Source: Nonomuraea zeae (GTDB lineage Bacteria > Actinomycetota > Actinomycetes > Streptosporangiales > Streptosporangiaceae). From it: DNA of 32,951 nt. The translations under genes were made by a program, and so were the position numbers. The notes below the pieces were generated by a model that searched no databases, had not been told where the DNA came from, and worked only from the letters and a program-made list of their open reading frames with translations. The stretch's first letter is position 1; each line of letters opens with the position of its first letter. Location of the stretch: contig NZ_VCKX01000127.1 in assembly GCF_005889725.1 (NCBI RefSeq), positions 1 to 32,951 on the forward strand. The letters run 5' to 3'. Of this stretch, positions 1 through 6,904 are shown one piece after another.

Positions 1-198
1 GCCCCGACCCCAGCCCCAGCCGCCGCCACCGCAACGGCGCCAGGACCAGCAGCCGTTACCCGTGAGGACGGAGGTGCTGGTGCTGACCGCAGCCGCACCC
101 GCACTGGCCGCGGTGGTGGCGGCACCCGCGCTCACCACGCCGCCGGTCAGCGCCGTGCTGATGGCGAGGCCTGCGATAACACTCTTGAGCTTGGGCAT
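1..198 (-). CDS. Small exported Gly/Trp-rich protein, partial (runs off left edge)
   Basis: The reading frame opens at ATG 198 and is still open at base 1, so only the first 66 residues are visible. An AGGGGG ribosome binding site lies 8 nt upstream. The N-terminus MPKLKSVIAGLAISTALTGG continues into an Ala-rich stretch typical of a Sec signal peptide with cleavage near residues 30-35. The mature part begins with Thr/Ser residues, then two Cys and a Gly/Trp/Arg-rich segment. The first ~31 residues are identical to the paralogue at 672-1025, and the gene start and leader are nearly identical in DNA as well. I do not recognise a family. Export is inferred from the signal peptide; any structural, metal-binding or cell-surface role is unproven. 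Confidence 0.7.
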   Translation of the reverse strand, partial: MPKLKSVIAGLAISTALTGGVVSAGAATTAASAGAAAVSTSTSVLTGNGCWSWRRCGGGGWGWGRG

Positions 199-233
199 TG
201 CGTTTTCCCCCTAAAGGATCGATTGCCCCGTTC
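121..233. repeat. Duplicated 5' gene segment, copy 1 (pairs with 948-1059)
   Basis: About 112 bp covering the signal-peptide codons, start codon, ribosome binding site and roughly 34 bp of leader are repeated 827 bp away with only a few substitutions and a 1-nt indel (ctaaagg versus ctaagg). Similarity stops sharply upstream of the leader, so the two genes share a translation start region but not a promoter. This indicates a fairly recent tandem duplication. Confidence 0.85.
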
Positions 234-468
234 CCCGCGCCTCCCCGAGACGGCCGGCTGCATTAGCCGGTGTGCCGGGGAAACGCTGCGGACGATCGTC
301 TCCAATCCCCCGCATCCTGCATATATCCGGCCGAAAAACCAACAAACCGGAATTGCCAGTTTTTGCCCGACACCAGGCCCGCCCATGACAATCACCCGGC
401 CCGCCATCACATATAAGCCCGCGCGGCACCGCATATGAGCCCGCGGCGGAGTATGGCCGGAAAACGCA

Positions 469-506
469 GTGAGGGCCCCGCCGGACTAAGCCGGCGAGGC
501 CCTCAC
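469..506 (-). terminator. Hairpin terminator-like structure downstream of the 672-1025 gene
   Basis: Two 16-nt arms, GTGAGGGCCCCGCCGG and CCGGCGAGGCCCTCAC, pair with one mismatch around a 6-nt ACTAAG loop. Reading on the minus strand, the hairpin is followed by GCGTTTTCC, a short T-run, while the plus strand has none. It therefore most likely ends transcription from the minus-strand gene at 672-1025 and separates it from the copy at 1-198. Confidence 0.6.
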
Positions 507-671
507 CAGAAGATGCCGTGATACGAGGAGAAATGAACCTCAGGTCGAACCGCGCCCAGAAACGCGGACCGCTCCCGAGAGCCCGCCATGCACCAGCCGA
601 AATCCACTCTCCAGCGAACGACGACCGCCCATGAAAGTACGAGCACTCATTCCTGCGCCATCAGTAGACGG

Positions 672-1025
672 CTACCACTGCGTGTTGTTAGTGGTGGGAC
701 GACGGTCGTGGTGGTCGTGGTCGTTGTTGTCGTTCCGGTTGTCGTTGCGGATCACGATGCAGATGTGGCCGCTACGGTTGTGACGACGACCCCAGCCACC
801 GCCCCAACCCCAGCCGCCGCCACCGTGGTTACGGTTGCCGCAGCGGTGGTGACGACGGTTGTGGTGGTGACCCCCCCAGCCCCAGTCGTCCGACATGAGG
901 ATGGACGGACCGTTGACCGGGGTGGCGGCGCTGGCCGCGGTCGTGGCCGCGCCCGCGCTGACCACACCGCCGGTCAGCGCGGTGCTGATGGCGAGGCCTG
1001 CGATAACACTCTTGAGCTTGGGCAT
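672..1025 (-). CDS. Small exported Gly/Trp/His/Asn-rich protein
   Basis: This 117-residue protein starts at ATG 1025 with an AGGGGG site 8 nt upstream. Residues 1-33 form a Sec signal peptide identical to that of the partial paralogue at the left edge. The mature region is low-complexity: a segment around residues 46-85 rich in His, Arg, Gly and Trp (GWGG, HHHNRRHHR, GGGGWGWGGGWG), then HICIVIRNDN and an Asn/Asp/His-rich tail. Only two Cys are present (about residues 62 and 93). I recognise no catalytic motif. The His clusters would suit metal binding and the Gly/Trp runs an envelope or adhesive role, but both are inference. The gene stands alone between a hairpin at 469-506 and a long gap upstream. 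The opposite strand reads as a poly-Val frame, a shadow of Asn/Asp/His codons. Confidence 0.75.
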   Translation of the reverse strand: MPKLKSVIAGLAISTALTGGVVSAGAATTAASAATPVNGPSILMSDDWGWGGHHHNRRHHRCGNRNHGGGGWGWGGGWGRRHNRSGHICIVIRNDNRNDNNDHDHHDRRPTTNNTQW

Positions 1026-1059
1026 TGCGTTTTCCCCCTAAGGATCGATTGCCCCGTTC
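948..1059. repeat. Duplicated 5' gene segment, copy 2 (pairs with 121-233)
   Basis: This is the second copy of the duplicated start region described at 121-233. The segment spans the signal-peptide codons, ribosome binding site and proximal leader, and the two copies diverge abruptly upstream of about position 1059. Confidence 0.85.
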
Positions 1060-1829
1060 TCGACGTTTCCGGGTACCTGAAAACAGGTCTTGGACGGCTG
1101 CTGAAGAGTCATCCAATGAAAGTCATTTCCGGGGCTGCGGGCGAGCAAACAGGAATCACCCTATTTTGCTGTACATTAACATTCTTATTGCTCGCATTAA
1201 ACATCTATCGAATGAAATGGCATGATATGTCCGATTGTTCCGCGATGGCGGAGCGGAAGCAGGCGGCGGTGAACGCACCGACGTGCGGGCTTTCCTTGAT
1301 GGGGTCGGCCGGATGCGCGCGAGCAGTGCTGCCCTCGCCTGTGTCCCACTCGTGAACGCGAAATTCGGCGGACATATAAATTGCCGCCACGCCGGACATT
1401 CTCGCTCCTGCCGAAATGGCGTCGCAGTCCGGCGTAATGGTGAATCACCGGGCATGCTGACGCCCACCGGCATGGCCGGCGAGATCTGTCATTTGACGCG
1501 GCGGCGGCCATCATTCTCCAGGGGCGGCATGGTGCCGTCCCTGGAGATGTCCTCCGCTTCGCGCGGTGCTCGGCGGTCGTCTCGGGCTTGTCCCGCCACT
1601 AACGGGGAGTACCTTTGACGTCACGCTGAGTACTGCTGATCTGATGGTTTCCCGCCTTGACGGCCATAAACGGCAAACGTCGGCTTTTGCCGCACCGTTG
1701 GCCTGTCATGAGATCGATTAGACATCTATGCAGCGAAATATGCCGATATGCCCGAATAGCCGGGCGGCGACGGGGAGCCCGGACCGGAGGCCGCGAACCC
1801 GCCGGCAGCCCGCGGCCCAGAAGGGGCGA
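1060..1829. other. 770-bp stretch with no convincing gene
   Basis: No reading frame here has a recognisable product together with a ribosome binding site. The part at about 1145-1235 is noticeably AT-richer than the rest of the window and lies upstream of the minus-strand gene at 672-1025, so it probably holds that gene's promoter; I could not fix hexamers with confidence. A strong hairpin is described at 1516-1546. A TTGACG sequence at 1615 resembles a -35 element, but no gene follows it. Confidence 0.5.
1516..1546. other. Strong isolated hairpin
   Basis: The 14-nt arms CTCCAGGGGCGGCA (1516-1529) and TGCCGTCCCTGGAG (1533-1546) pair around a 3-nt TGG loop, with one G-U in RNA. No T-run follows on either strand, so it does not look like a classical intrinsic terminator. 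It may end a transcript, be part of a structured RNA, or be an operator. Confidence 0.5.
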
Positions 1830-2149
1830 TCAGCGCCTGCCGACCTTCTTCAGATAGTGGCCGAAGGCGAACCCCCTCCGGCCGATGTGCGTCCCGTGGG
1901 CCCGGCGCCACTGGCCGAACTTCTTGCAACTGCCCCGCGTACGGTCCCCGGGATAGAGCTTGTCCCCGATCCGCCCCCGGGCACGGCCCGGATGTTGAGC
2001 CGGGTCCGCACGTGTGCGACCCGATACCCGCAGCCCGGCCGGTCGAGGACGGCGACGGCGCTCGCCGGGCTCGCGGCGCCCGTCACGACGAGCCCTCCTC
2101 CGGCGACGGCCGCCACCACGAGCGCGGCGGCGATGCGGCTGAAGCGCAT
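1830..2149 (-). pseudogene. Exported SH3-like domain protein, frameshifted
   Basis: The gene starts at ATG 2149 behind AGGGGGAACGTC and begins MRFSRIAAALVVAAVAGGG, a Sec signal peptide with likely cleavage after ASA. The mature part CGYRVAHVRTRLNIRAVPGG matches the beginning of a bacterial SH3-type repeat (LNIRxxPG). The frame then changes. Continuing in frame gives a meaningless Ser/Ala/Gly tail ending at 1850. A neighbouring frame continues IGDKLYPGDRTRGSCKKFGQ, then GTHIGRRGFAFGHYLKKVGR, the expected second half of such a domain, and stops at 1830. The break maps to about 1963-1976, where the minus strand reads CCCGGGGGCGG; one extra base there would restore a ~107-residue protein. It is either a real frameshift or a base-calling error in a G run. 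Confidence 0.7.
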
Positions 2150-2285
2150 GACGTTCCCCCTGTCCGTACGTCGGGACATATTCGCCCTGATGTCCTGAAA
2201 AATCGGGGTAAAAACCGGTCTGTACGGAATACGGACCCCGCCTAGGCGCGATGGTTATCGTGGAAAGAACGACGAGGAGGAAAGC

Positions 2286-3350
2286 ATGGCTGTGGAGCCG
2301 ATCCCGCACTGGCCGGGACGCATGATCGGCTCGGTGTACGTCCGATCGACGCGTCCGATCCCAGGCGAGAGCCCAGCGGACGGCCCCGGTAACAAGCCCG
2401 GGGACGGCCTCGGTGACGGGCCCGGAGACGGCCCCGGAGAGAGGCTCGGAGAGAGGCTCGGAGACGGGCTGGGAGGCGGGCCCGGAGACGCGCCCGGAGG
2501 CAGCCGGTCGGACCTCGGAGCCGGCACCCGCGAGCAGGCCGTCTTCGTGCACGGGCTGGCCGGCTCGGCGACCAACTGGACCGACCTCATGGACGAGCTC
2601 AAGGACACGGTCGACGGCCACGCGCCCGACCTGCCGGGAGCGGGCTTCTCGCCCGCGCCCGCCGACGGCGACTACACCGTCGCGGGCCACGCGAGAGCCG
2701 TGACGGAGCTGATGGAACGGACGGGCCCGGCCCACCTGTTCGGCAACTCGCTCGGCGGCGCGATCGCCGTCAGGGTCGCCGCCACCCGCCCCGACCTGGT
2801 CCGCTCGCTCACGCTCATCTCGCCCGCACTGCCCGACCTGCTCCCCAGGTACGGCCCCGCCCGCGTGGCCGCCGCCGCTCTGCCCAGGCTGGGGGAGTGG
2901 GTGGCGAGCAAGATGCGCCTGCTCCCCGCCGAGCAGCGCATCAACGCCTCTTTCGCCATGGTCTGGGCCAACGCGAACGCCGTGCACCCGATCCGCCTGC
3001 GCGACGCGATCGAGGAGCTCCGCAGGCGGGACGACCTGCCGTACGCGGGTGAGGCCATGATCGGCTCGGCCCGCGGCATCGTGGCCGAGTACTTCCGGCG
3101 CGGCGAGGACAACCTGTGGAGCCAGGCGGCCAAGATCCAGGTGCCGGCCCTGATCGTGCACGGCAAGCACGACCGCCTGGTGCGACCGGCCATGGCGGCG
3201 AAGGCGTACCGTACGTTCAGGCAGGTCAGGCTCGTGCTGCTGCCGACGGCGGGGCACGTCGCGATGATGGAGACGCCGCAGGTCGTGGCGGCCGAGGCAC
3301 GCCGTCTGATCGGTGAGACTCGATTGGGGAATGCCCCACTCGCCAGCTAG
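2286..3350 (+). CDS. Alpha/beta hydrolase with a Gly/Pro/Asp repeat insertion
   Basis: This 354-residue protein starts at ATG 2286 with a strong GAGGAGG site. The alpha/beta-hydrolase features are the oxyanion strand VFVHGLAGSATNW (about 91-103), the nucleophile elbow GNSLGG with Ser155, an acid at Asp296 (HGKHDRL) and His324 (GHVAMME). There is no signal peptide, so it should be cytosolic. The substrate is unknown; an esterase or lipase-like role is likely, and it may correspond to mycobacterial LipV, which sits in the same neighbourhood. Residues ~26-78 are an unusual low-complexity insertion of repeated GDGLGDGPGD and GERLG units, inside what is normally a short strand-to-strand connection. 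The gene ends 44 bp before moeZ and may be co-transcribed with it. Confidence 0.85.
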   Translation: MAVEPIPHWPGRMIGSVYVRSTRPIPGESPADGPGNKPGDGLGDGPGDGPGERLGERLGDGLGGGPGDAPGGSRSDLGAGTREQAVFVHGLAGSATNWTDLMDELKDTVDGHAPDLPGAGFSPAPADGDYTVAGHARAVTELMERTGPAHLFGNSLGGAIAVRVAATRPDLVRSLTLISPALPDLLPRYGPARVAAAALPRLGEWVASKMRLLPAEQRINASFAMVWANANAVHPIRLRDAIEELRRRDDLPYAGEAMIGSARGIVAEYFRRGEDNLWSQAAKIQVPALIVHGKHDRLVRPAMAAKAYRTFRQVRLVLLPTAGHVAMMETPQVVAAEARRLIGETRLGNAPLAS

Positions 3351-3394
3351 GTTTCAAGGTGAGATAAGACCCCCTGTAAACGGGAGCGTAGAAA

Positions 3395-4576
3395 GTGTCG
3401 TTGCCACCGCTGGTCGAGCCGGCCGCAGAGCTGACCGTCGACGAAGTGCGCCGCTACTCGCGCCATCTGATCATTCCCGATGTGGGCATGGCGGGGCAGA
3501 AGCGGCTGAAGAACGCCAAGGTGCTGTGTGTGGGCGCCGGGGGCCTGGGCTCGCCCGCGCTGATGTACCTCGCGGCGGCGGGCGTCGGCACCCTCGGCAT
3601 CATCGACTTCGACGTGGTCGATGAGTCCAACCTGCAGCGCCAGATCATCCACGGCCAGTCCGACGTGGGCCGGCTGAAGGCCGAGAGCGCCGCGGCGTCG
3701 GTCCGCGAGATCAACCCGCTGGTCGAGGTCGTGATTCACAACACGGCTCTGACCACGGAAAACGTCATGGAGATCTTCTCCGGCTACGACCTCATCGTCG
3801 ACGGCACCGACAACTTCGCCACGCGTTACATGGTGAACGACGCCGCGGTGCTGCTCGGCAAGCCGTACGTCTGGGGCTCGATCTACCGTTTCGACGGGCA
3901 GGCGAGCGTGTTCTGGGCCGAGCACGGCCCCTGCTACCGCTGCCTCTACCCGGAGCCCCCGCCTCCCGGCATGGTGCCGTCGTGCGCCGAGGGCGGCGTG
4001 CTCGGCGTGCTGTGCGCGTCGATCGGCTCCATCCAGGTCAACGAGGCAATCAAGCTGCTGACCGGCATCGGCGACCCGCTGGTCGGGCGGCTGATGATCT
4101 ATGACGCCCTGGAGATGAAGTACCGCGACGTCAAGGTCCGCAAGGACCCCGAGTGCGTGCTGTGCGGCAAGAACCCGTCGGTCACCGAGCTGCTCGAGGA
4201 CTACGAGGCGTTCTGCGGCGCGGTCTCCGAGGAGGCCGCGGAGGCCGCCAGCGGCTCCACGATCACCGCGCTGGAGCTCAAGGCCATGCAGGACAACGGC
4301 GAGAGCATCTTCCTCGTCGACGTCCGCGAGCCCAACGAGTACGAGATCGTCTCCATCCCCGGCGCCACGCTGATCCCCAAGGGCGAGTTCCTCAACGGCT
4401 CGGCCCTGGAGAAGCTGCCGCAGGACAAGAAGATCGTGCTCCACTGCAAGTCGGGCGCGCGCTCGGCCGAGGCGCTCGCGGTCGTCAAGAGCGCCGGGTT
4501 CGCCGACGCCGTGCACGTGGGCGGTGGCGTGCTGAGCTGGGTCAAGACCGTGGACCCGAGTCTGCCCAGTTACTGA
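3395..4576 (+). CDS. moeZ: MoeZ: ThiF/MoeB-type adenylyltransferase fused to rhodanese sulfurtransferase
   Basis: This 393-residue protein has a GTG start at 3395 behind GGGAG. The N-terminal E1-like domain carries the ATP-binding GAGGLGSP loop (about residues 49-56), DFDVVDESNLQRQ, and a zinc site of two CxxC pairs, Cys180/Cys183 and Cys254/Cys257. The C-terminal rhodanese domain (about 288-393) has the active loop CKSGAR with Cys351. MoeZ proteins adenylate the C-terminal glycine of small sulfur carriers (MoaD, ThiS, CysO type) and transfer sulfur to make the thiocarboxylate used in molybdopterin, thiamin, cysteine or thioamide biosynthesis. The length and both domains are intact. A short hairpin follows the stop, suggesting the transcript ends here. 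Confidence 0.95.
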   Translation: MSLPPLVEPAAELTVDEVRRYSRHLIIPDVGMAGQKRLKNAKVLCVGAGGLGSPALMYLAAAGVGTLGIIDFDVVDESNLQRQIIHGQSDVGRLKAESAAASVREINPLVEVVIHNTALTTENVMEIFSGYDLIVDGTDNFATRYMVNDAAVLLGKPYVWGSIYRFDGQASVFWAEHGPCYRCLYPEPPPPGMVPSCAEGGVLGVLCASIGSIQVNEAIKLLTGIGDPLVGRLMIYDALEMKYRDVKVRKDPECVLCGKNPSVTELLEDYEAFCGAVSEEAAEAASGSTITALELKAMQDNGESIFLVDVREPNEYEIVSIPGATLIPKGEFLNGSALEKLPQDKKIVLHCKSGARSAEALAVVKSAGFADAVHVGGGVLSWVKTVDPSLPSY

Positions 4577-4583
4577 TGGTTTT

Positions 4584-4608
4584 CGGGGATGTCCCCTGGA
4601 CATCCCCG
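4584..4608 (+). terminator. Hairpin after moeZ, probable terminator
   Basis: Perfect 11-nt arms CGGGGATGTCC and GGACATCCCCG enclose a CCT loop, starting 8 nt after the moeZ stop. Only TT follows on the plus strand, while TTTT precedes it, so termination may be inefficient. Confidence 0.6.
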
Positions 4609-4630
4609 TTCCTGATGGAAAATTTGCGAC

Positions 4631-4714
4631 ATGGACTGCCGCTACGGTGTTGCTGAGGACGACAGCGGGGGTGGTCTGGTGAGCGATTTCACCGTCAGGA
4701 GGTCCGAGCAGTGA
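4631..4714 (+). CDS. Possible 27-codon leader ORF coupled to the next gene
   Basis: ATG 4631 opens a 27-codon frame that ends at TGA 4712-4714 and overlaps the next GTG start as GTGA. It begins MDCRYGVAEDD. No ribosome binding site is visible, so it would need leaderless or weak translation, and a TACGGT sequence at 4643 could instead be a -10 element inside it. Exact stop/start overlap is the only positive evidence. Confidence 0.2.
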   Translation: MDCRYGVAEDDSGGGLVSDFTVRRSEQ

Positions 4715-5427
4715 GCTCCGCCCGCCCTTGGCCCACGCTCGTGGTGGCCTCCGCGCTGACCTTGATCTGCGCGGTGGCCGCCGGAGTGGCGGGCAGCGCG
4801 GCGGGCACCGAGCTGACCCGCGGCCCGAGCACGGCCGAGCTGCACGCGGCGGCCCAGCGCGAGGTGGCCGAGCGCTGGCGCAGCTGGCCCACGGGCCGTA
4901 TCTTCCCCGCCACATTGCCGTACTCCGCCGAGCAGGGCGGCCAGGAACGTGCCAGCAGGATCGGCATCTCGCCGCGCACCGGGTGCGACCCCGTGGACGC
5001 CAAGGCGGCCAAGGCCCTGCGCAAGGCGGGCTGCAAGGGCGTGCTGCGGGCCACCTACATCGACGCGCTCCGGGGCGTGCTGGTCACGATCGGCGTGGTG
5101 GCGCTGCGTGACGAGCTGGGCGCCGTCCGCGCCAGGTCGGCCTTCGCCGACACCGGGAAGCCGGTGCCCGGGCTGTATCCGCTGGCCTTCCGCGGCACGG
5201 TGTCCGACCGGTTCACGCCGTCCGTACGCCAGGCGGGCTCGGTCCGGCAGGCGGGCCCGTACCTGGTGCTGACCACGGCCGGGCAGGTGGACGGGCGGCC
5301 CGCGGACACCTCGGGCGAGCAGCGGCCGGCCATCTTCGCCTTCGCCACCGAGATGTCCGAGCGCGTGCTGTCCGAGCTGAGCACCCCCAAGATGCCCGAC
5401 TGCGCGGCCGAGGAGTGGCAGTGCTGA
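4711..5427 (+). CDS. Membrane-anchored partner of mycosin-like protease, copy 1
   Basis: This 238-residue protein has a GTG start at 4711 with AGGAGG 9 nt upstream. A single hydrophobic segment (about residues 8-28) acts as signal anchor, leaving a ~205-residue extracytoplasmic domain. I do not recognise the domain. It shares ordered motifs with the second partner at 6905-7810: WRSWPTGRIFP, a Cys pair (TGC...AGC, 15 residues between), LRATYID, LAFRGTVSDRF, GPYLVLTTAG and a C-terminal Cys-x6-Cys. The gene overlaps the downstream subtilase by 7 nt (GTGCTGA), implying translational coupling and matched amounts. It may be a folding partner, inhibitor, recruiter or substrate of the protease; that is inference from linkage. 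The last Cys codon is partly dictated by the overlap. Confidence 0.85.
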   Translation: MSSARPWPTLVVASALTLICAVAAGVAGSAAGTELTRGPSTAELHAAAQREVAERWRSWPTGRIFPATLPYSAEQGGQERASRIGISPRTGCDPVDAKAAKALRKAGCKGVLRATYIDALRGVLVTIGVVALRDELGAVRARSAFADTGKPVPGLYPLAFRGTVSDRFTPSVRQAGSVRQAGPYLVLTTAGQVDGRPADTSGEQRPAIFAFATEMSERVLSELSTPKMPDCAAEEWQC

Positions 5428-6725
5428 GGCCCTGGCCGCATGCCGGGGGAGTCGCGAGGCCCCGGCCGGGCGCCGGGGGAGTCGCGAGGCCCCAGCCGCG
5501 TGGCGCGCGTGGCCAGGGGGCGGCGGCGGTGCTGAGACGGGGCGCGGCGGTCGCGCTGGCCGGGACGCTGCTGCTGCTCGGCGTCGCGCCGGCCTGGGCC
5601 GACGACGTGCGCGGCGGCCAGCGGCCGGTGATCAGGACCCTGGCGCTGACCCAGGCGTGGCGGGTCAGCCAGGGCGCGGGCGTGACGGTGGCCGTGCTCG
5701 ACTCCGGCGTCGATCCCCGCCACCGCGACCTCGCCGGGTCGGTGCGCGTGGGCAAGGACTTCACCGATGGCGCCAACCCGCCGGGGGTCGCCCCGCGCCG
5801 GCTGCACGGCACGTACATGGCCTCGCTGATCGCCGGGCACGGCCACGGCCGCGAGGGAAGACTCGGGATCATCGGCGTGGCGCCAGAAGCGGACGTACTG
5901 TCAGTAAGGGTCATCCTTGAGGACGAGGAGCCGGGTTTCAGGGAGTTCAACTCGGCCGAACGCTTCGAGAACGTGGTGGCCCGGGGCATTCGCTACGCCG
6001 TCGACGAGGGGGCGGACGTGATCAACATGTCGATCTCCAAGGAGCTGGCGACCAGGGAGGAGCGGGCGGCCATCCGCTACGCCATCTCCAAGGGCGTCGT
6101 CCTGGTCGCCGCCGCGGGCAACGACGGCGACAGGAAGATCGACGGGGATTTCGCCCCCTACTCCTACCCGGCCGCGTTCCCCGGAGTCGTCTCGGTCGGG
6201 GCGACGGACCGGCGGCTGCGGCGGGCCACGTTCTCCAACTGGAACTCCTCCGTGACGGTCGCCGCGCCCGGCGTCGACATCATGGGCGCGGGCCCCGGCG
6301 ACGAATACTGGGTCGGCAGGGGCACGTCGCAGGCGACCGCGCTGGTGTCCGGCGTGGCCGCCCTCATTAAAGCCAAATATCCGCGCATGTCACCGCCTGT
6401 CGTCGCGCAGGCACTGACCGCCAGCGCCACCGACCGCCCGCCCGGCGGCTACGACACCGCCACCGGCTTCGGCGTCGTGAACGCCGCCAAGGCCCTGACC
6501 GAGGCCGGTCGGCTGGCGACGCACACCGAGACCGCCGCCGGCGCCCAGGCCCAGGACCCCGCCAGGGCCGTACGTGCCGAACCGGCCCCGATCAAGATCA
6601 TCCGTAGGGACGAGGAGCGCGTCACCGTCTACGCGGCGATCGCCGCCGCAGCGGCCGTCGGCGCCCTCGCGTCCCTGGCCGTCATATTCGTCCTGGTCAG
6701 GCGCGTACGCAGGGCGCACAGCTGA
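5421..6725 (+). CDS. Mycosin-like subtilisin family (S8) membrane-anchored protease, copy 1
   Basis: This is a peptidase S8 protein of about 434 residues. I chose GTG 5421 because GAGGAG lies 5 nt upstream and the 7-nt overlap matches the second module; GTG 5415 is an alternative. An Arg/Pro-rich N-terminal stretch built from a 10-residue repeat precedes a hydrophobic core (about 43-60) ending in AWA, a signal peptide. The catalytic residues are Asp94 (AVLDSGVD), His129 (HGTYMASLIAG), oxyanion Asn234 (AAAGNDGD) and Ser303 (GTSQATA). A C-terminal transmembrane helix (about 405-428) ends in RRVRRAHS. The architecture is that of type VII secretion mycosins, but no ESX genes are in this window, so it may act independently of secretion. 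The catalytic domain faces outside. Confidence 0.93.
   Translation: MLRPWPHAGGVARPRPGAGGVARPQPRGARGQGAAAVLRRGAAVALAGTLLLLGVAPAWADDVRGGQRPVIRTLALTQAWRVSQGAGVTVAVLDSGVDPRHRDLAGSVRVGKDFTDGANPPGVAPRRLHGTYMASLIAGHGHGREGRLGIIGVAPEADVLSVRVILEDEEPGFREFNSAERFENVVARGIRYAVDEGADVINMSISKELATREERAAIRYAISKGVVLVAAAGNDGDRKIDGDFAPYSYPAAFPGVVSVGATDRRLRRATFSNWNSSVTVAAPGVDIMGAGPGDEYWVGRGTSQATALVSGVAALIKAKYPRMSPPVVAQALTASATDRPPGGYDTATGFGVVNAAKALTEAGRLATHTETAAGAQAQDPARAVRAEPAPIKIIRRDEERVTVYAAIAAAAAVGALASLAVIFVLVRRVRRAHS
5426..5505 (+). repeat. 30-bp in-frame tandem repeat in the protease N-terminus
   Basis: Two full copies and a partial third of a 30-bp unit start at 5426, 5456 and 5486 (GAGGCCC...GGGGGAGTCGC). 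They encode decapeptides of the form RPxPxAGGVA. The repeat lengthens the basic n-region ahead of the signal peptide hydrophobic core and is absent from the paralogue at 7804. Confidence 0.85.
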
Positions 6726-6865
6726 CAAGACGCATGATCTGTCAACTTAGGGGGACGAAATAGACACGATGCGATTGCGAAGGAGCGCCGTCGGCTGGAG
6801 GATGAGCGGCCAGAGCGCAGCTCCCAGAGCGACGGGGGATGACAGCGGCATCCGGGCGACCGAGG

Positions 6866-6884
6866 CGCCTCACGAGGTGAGGCG
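6866..6884 (+). other. Small perfect hairpin upstream of the second protease module
   Basis: CGCCTCAC and GTGAGGCG pair perfectly around a GAG loop, about 20 nt before the GTG start at 6905. The interval 6726-6904 contains no convincing gene. The hairpin could influence translation of the downstream gene; there is no T-run. Confidence 0.4.
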
Positions 6885-6904
6885 ATGAAGCACGGAACGA
6901 GGCG

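Noticed and set aside
588..1355. Plus-strand open frame rich in poly-Val and Thr
   Set aside because: It is antisense to the signal-peptide-bearing gene at 672-1025; the Val runs are the complement of Asn/Asp/His codons and there is no ribosome site.
1644..1721. 25-codon ORF downstream of a TTGACG sequence
   Set aside because: It has no ribosome binding site, no recognisable product and poor codon bias.
2150..3257. Long minus-strand open frame opposite the alpha/beta hydrolase
   Set aside because: Codon pattern is a GC-driven shadow; only its last part (before about 1975) is meaningful, as the displaced half of the SH3-like protein.
5426..5505. Possible CRISPR-like repeats
   Set aside because: The repeats are head-to-tail without spacers and lie in frame within a coding sequence.
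6769..6888. 39-codon ORF between the two protease modules
   Set aside because: The AGGGGG site is ~16 nt from the ATG, there is no recognisable product, and it does not couple exactly to the next gene.
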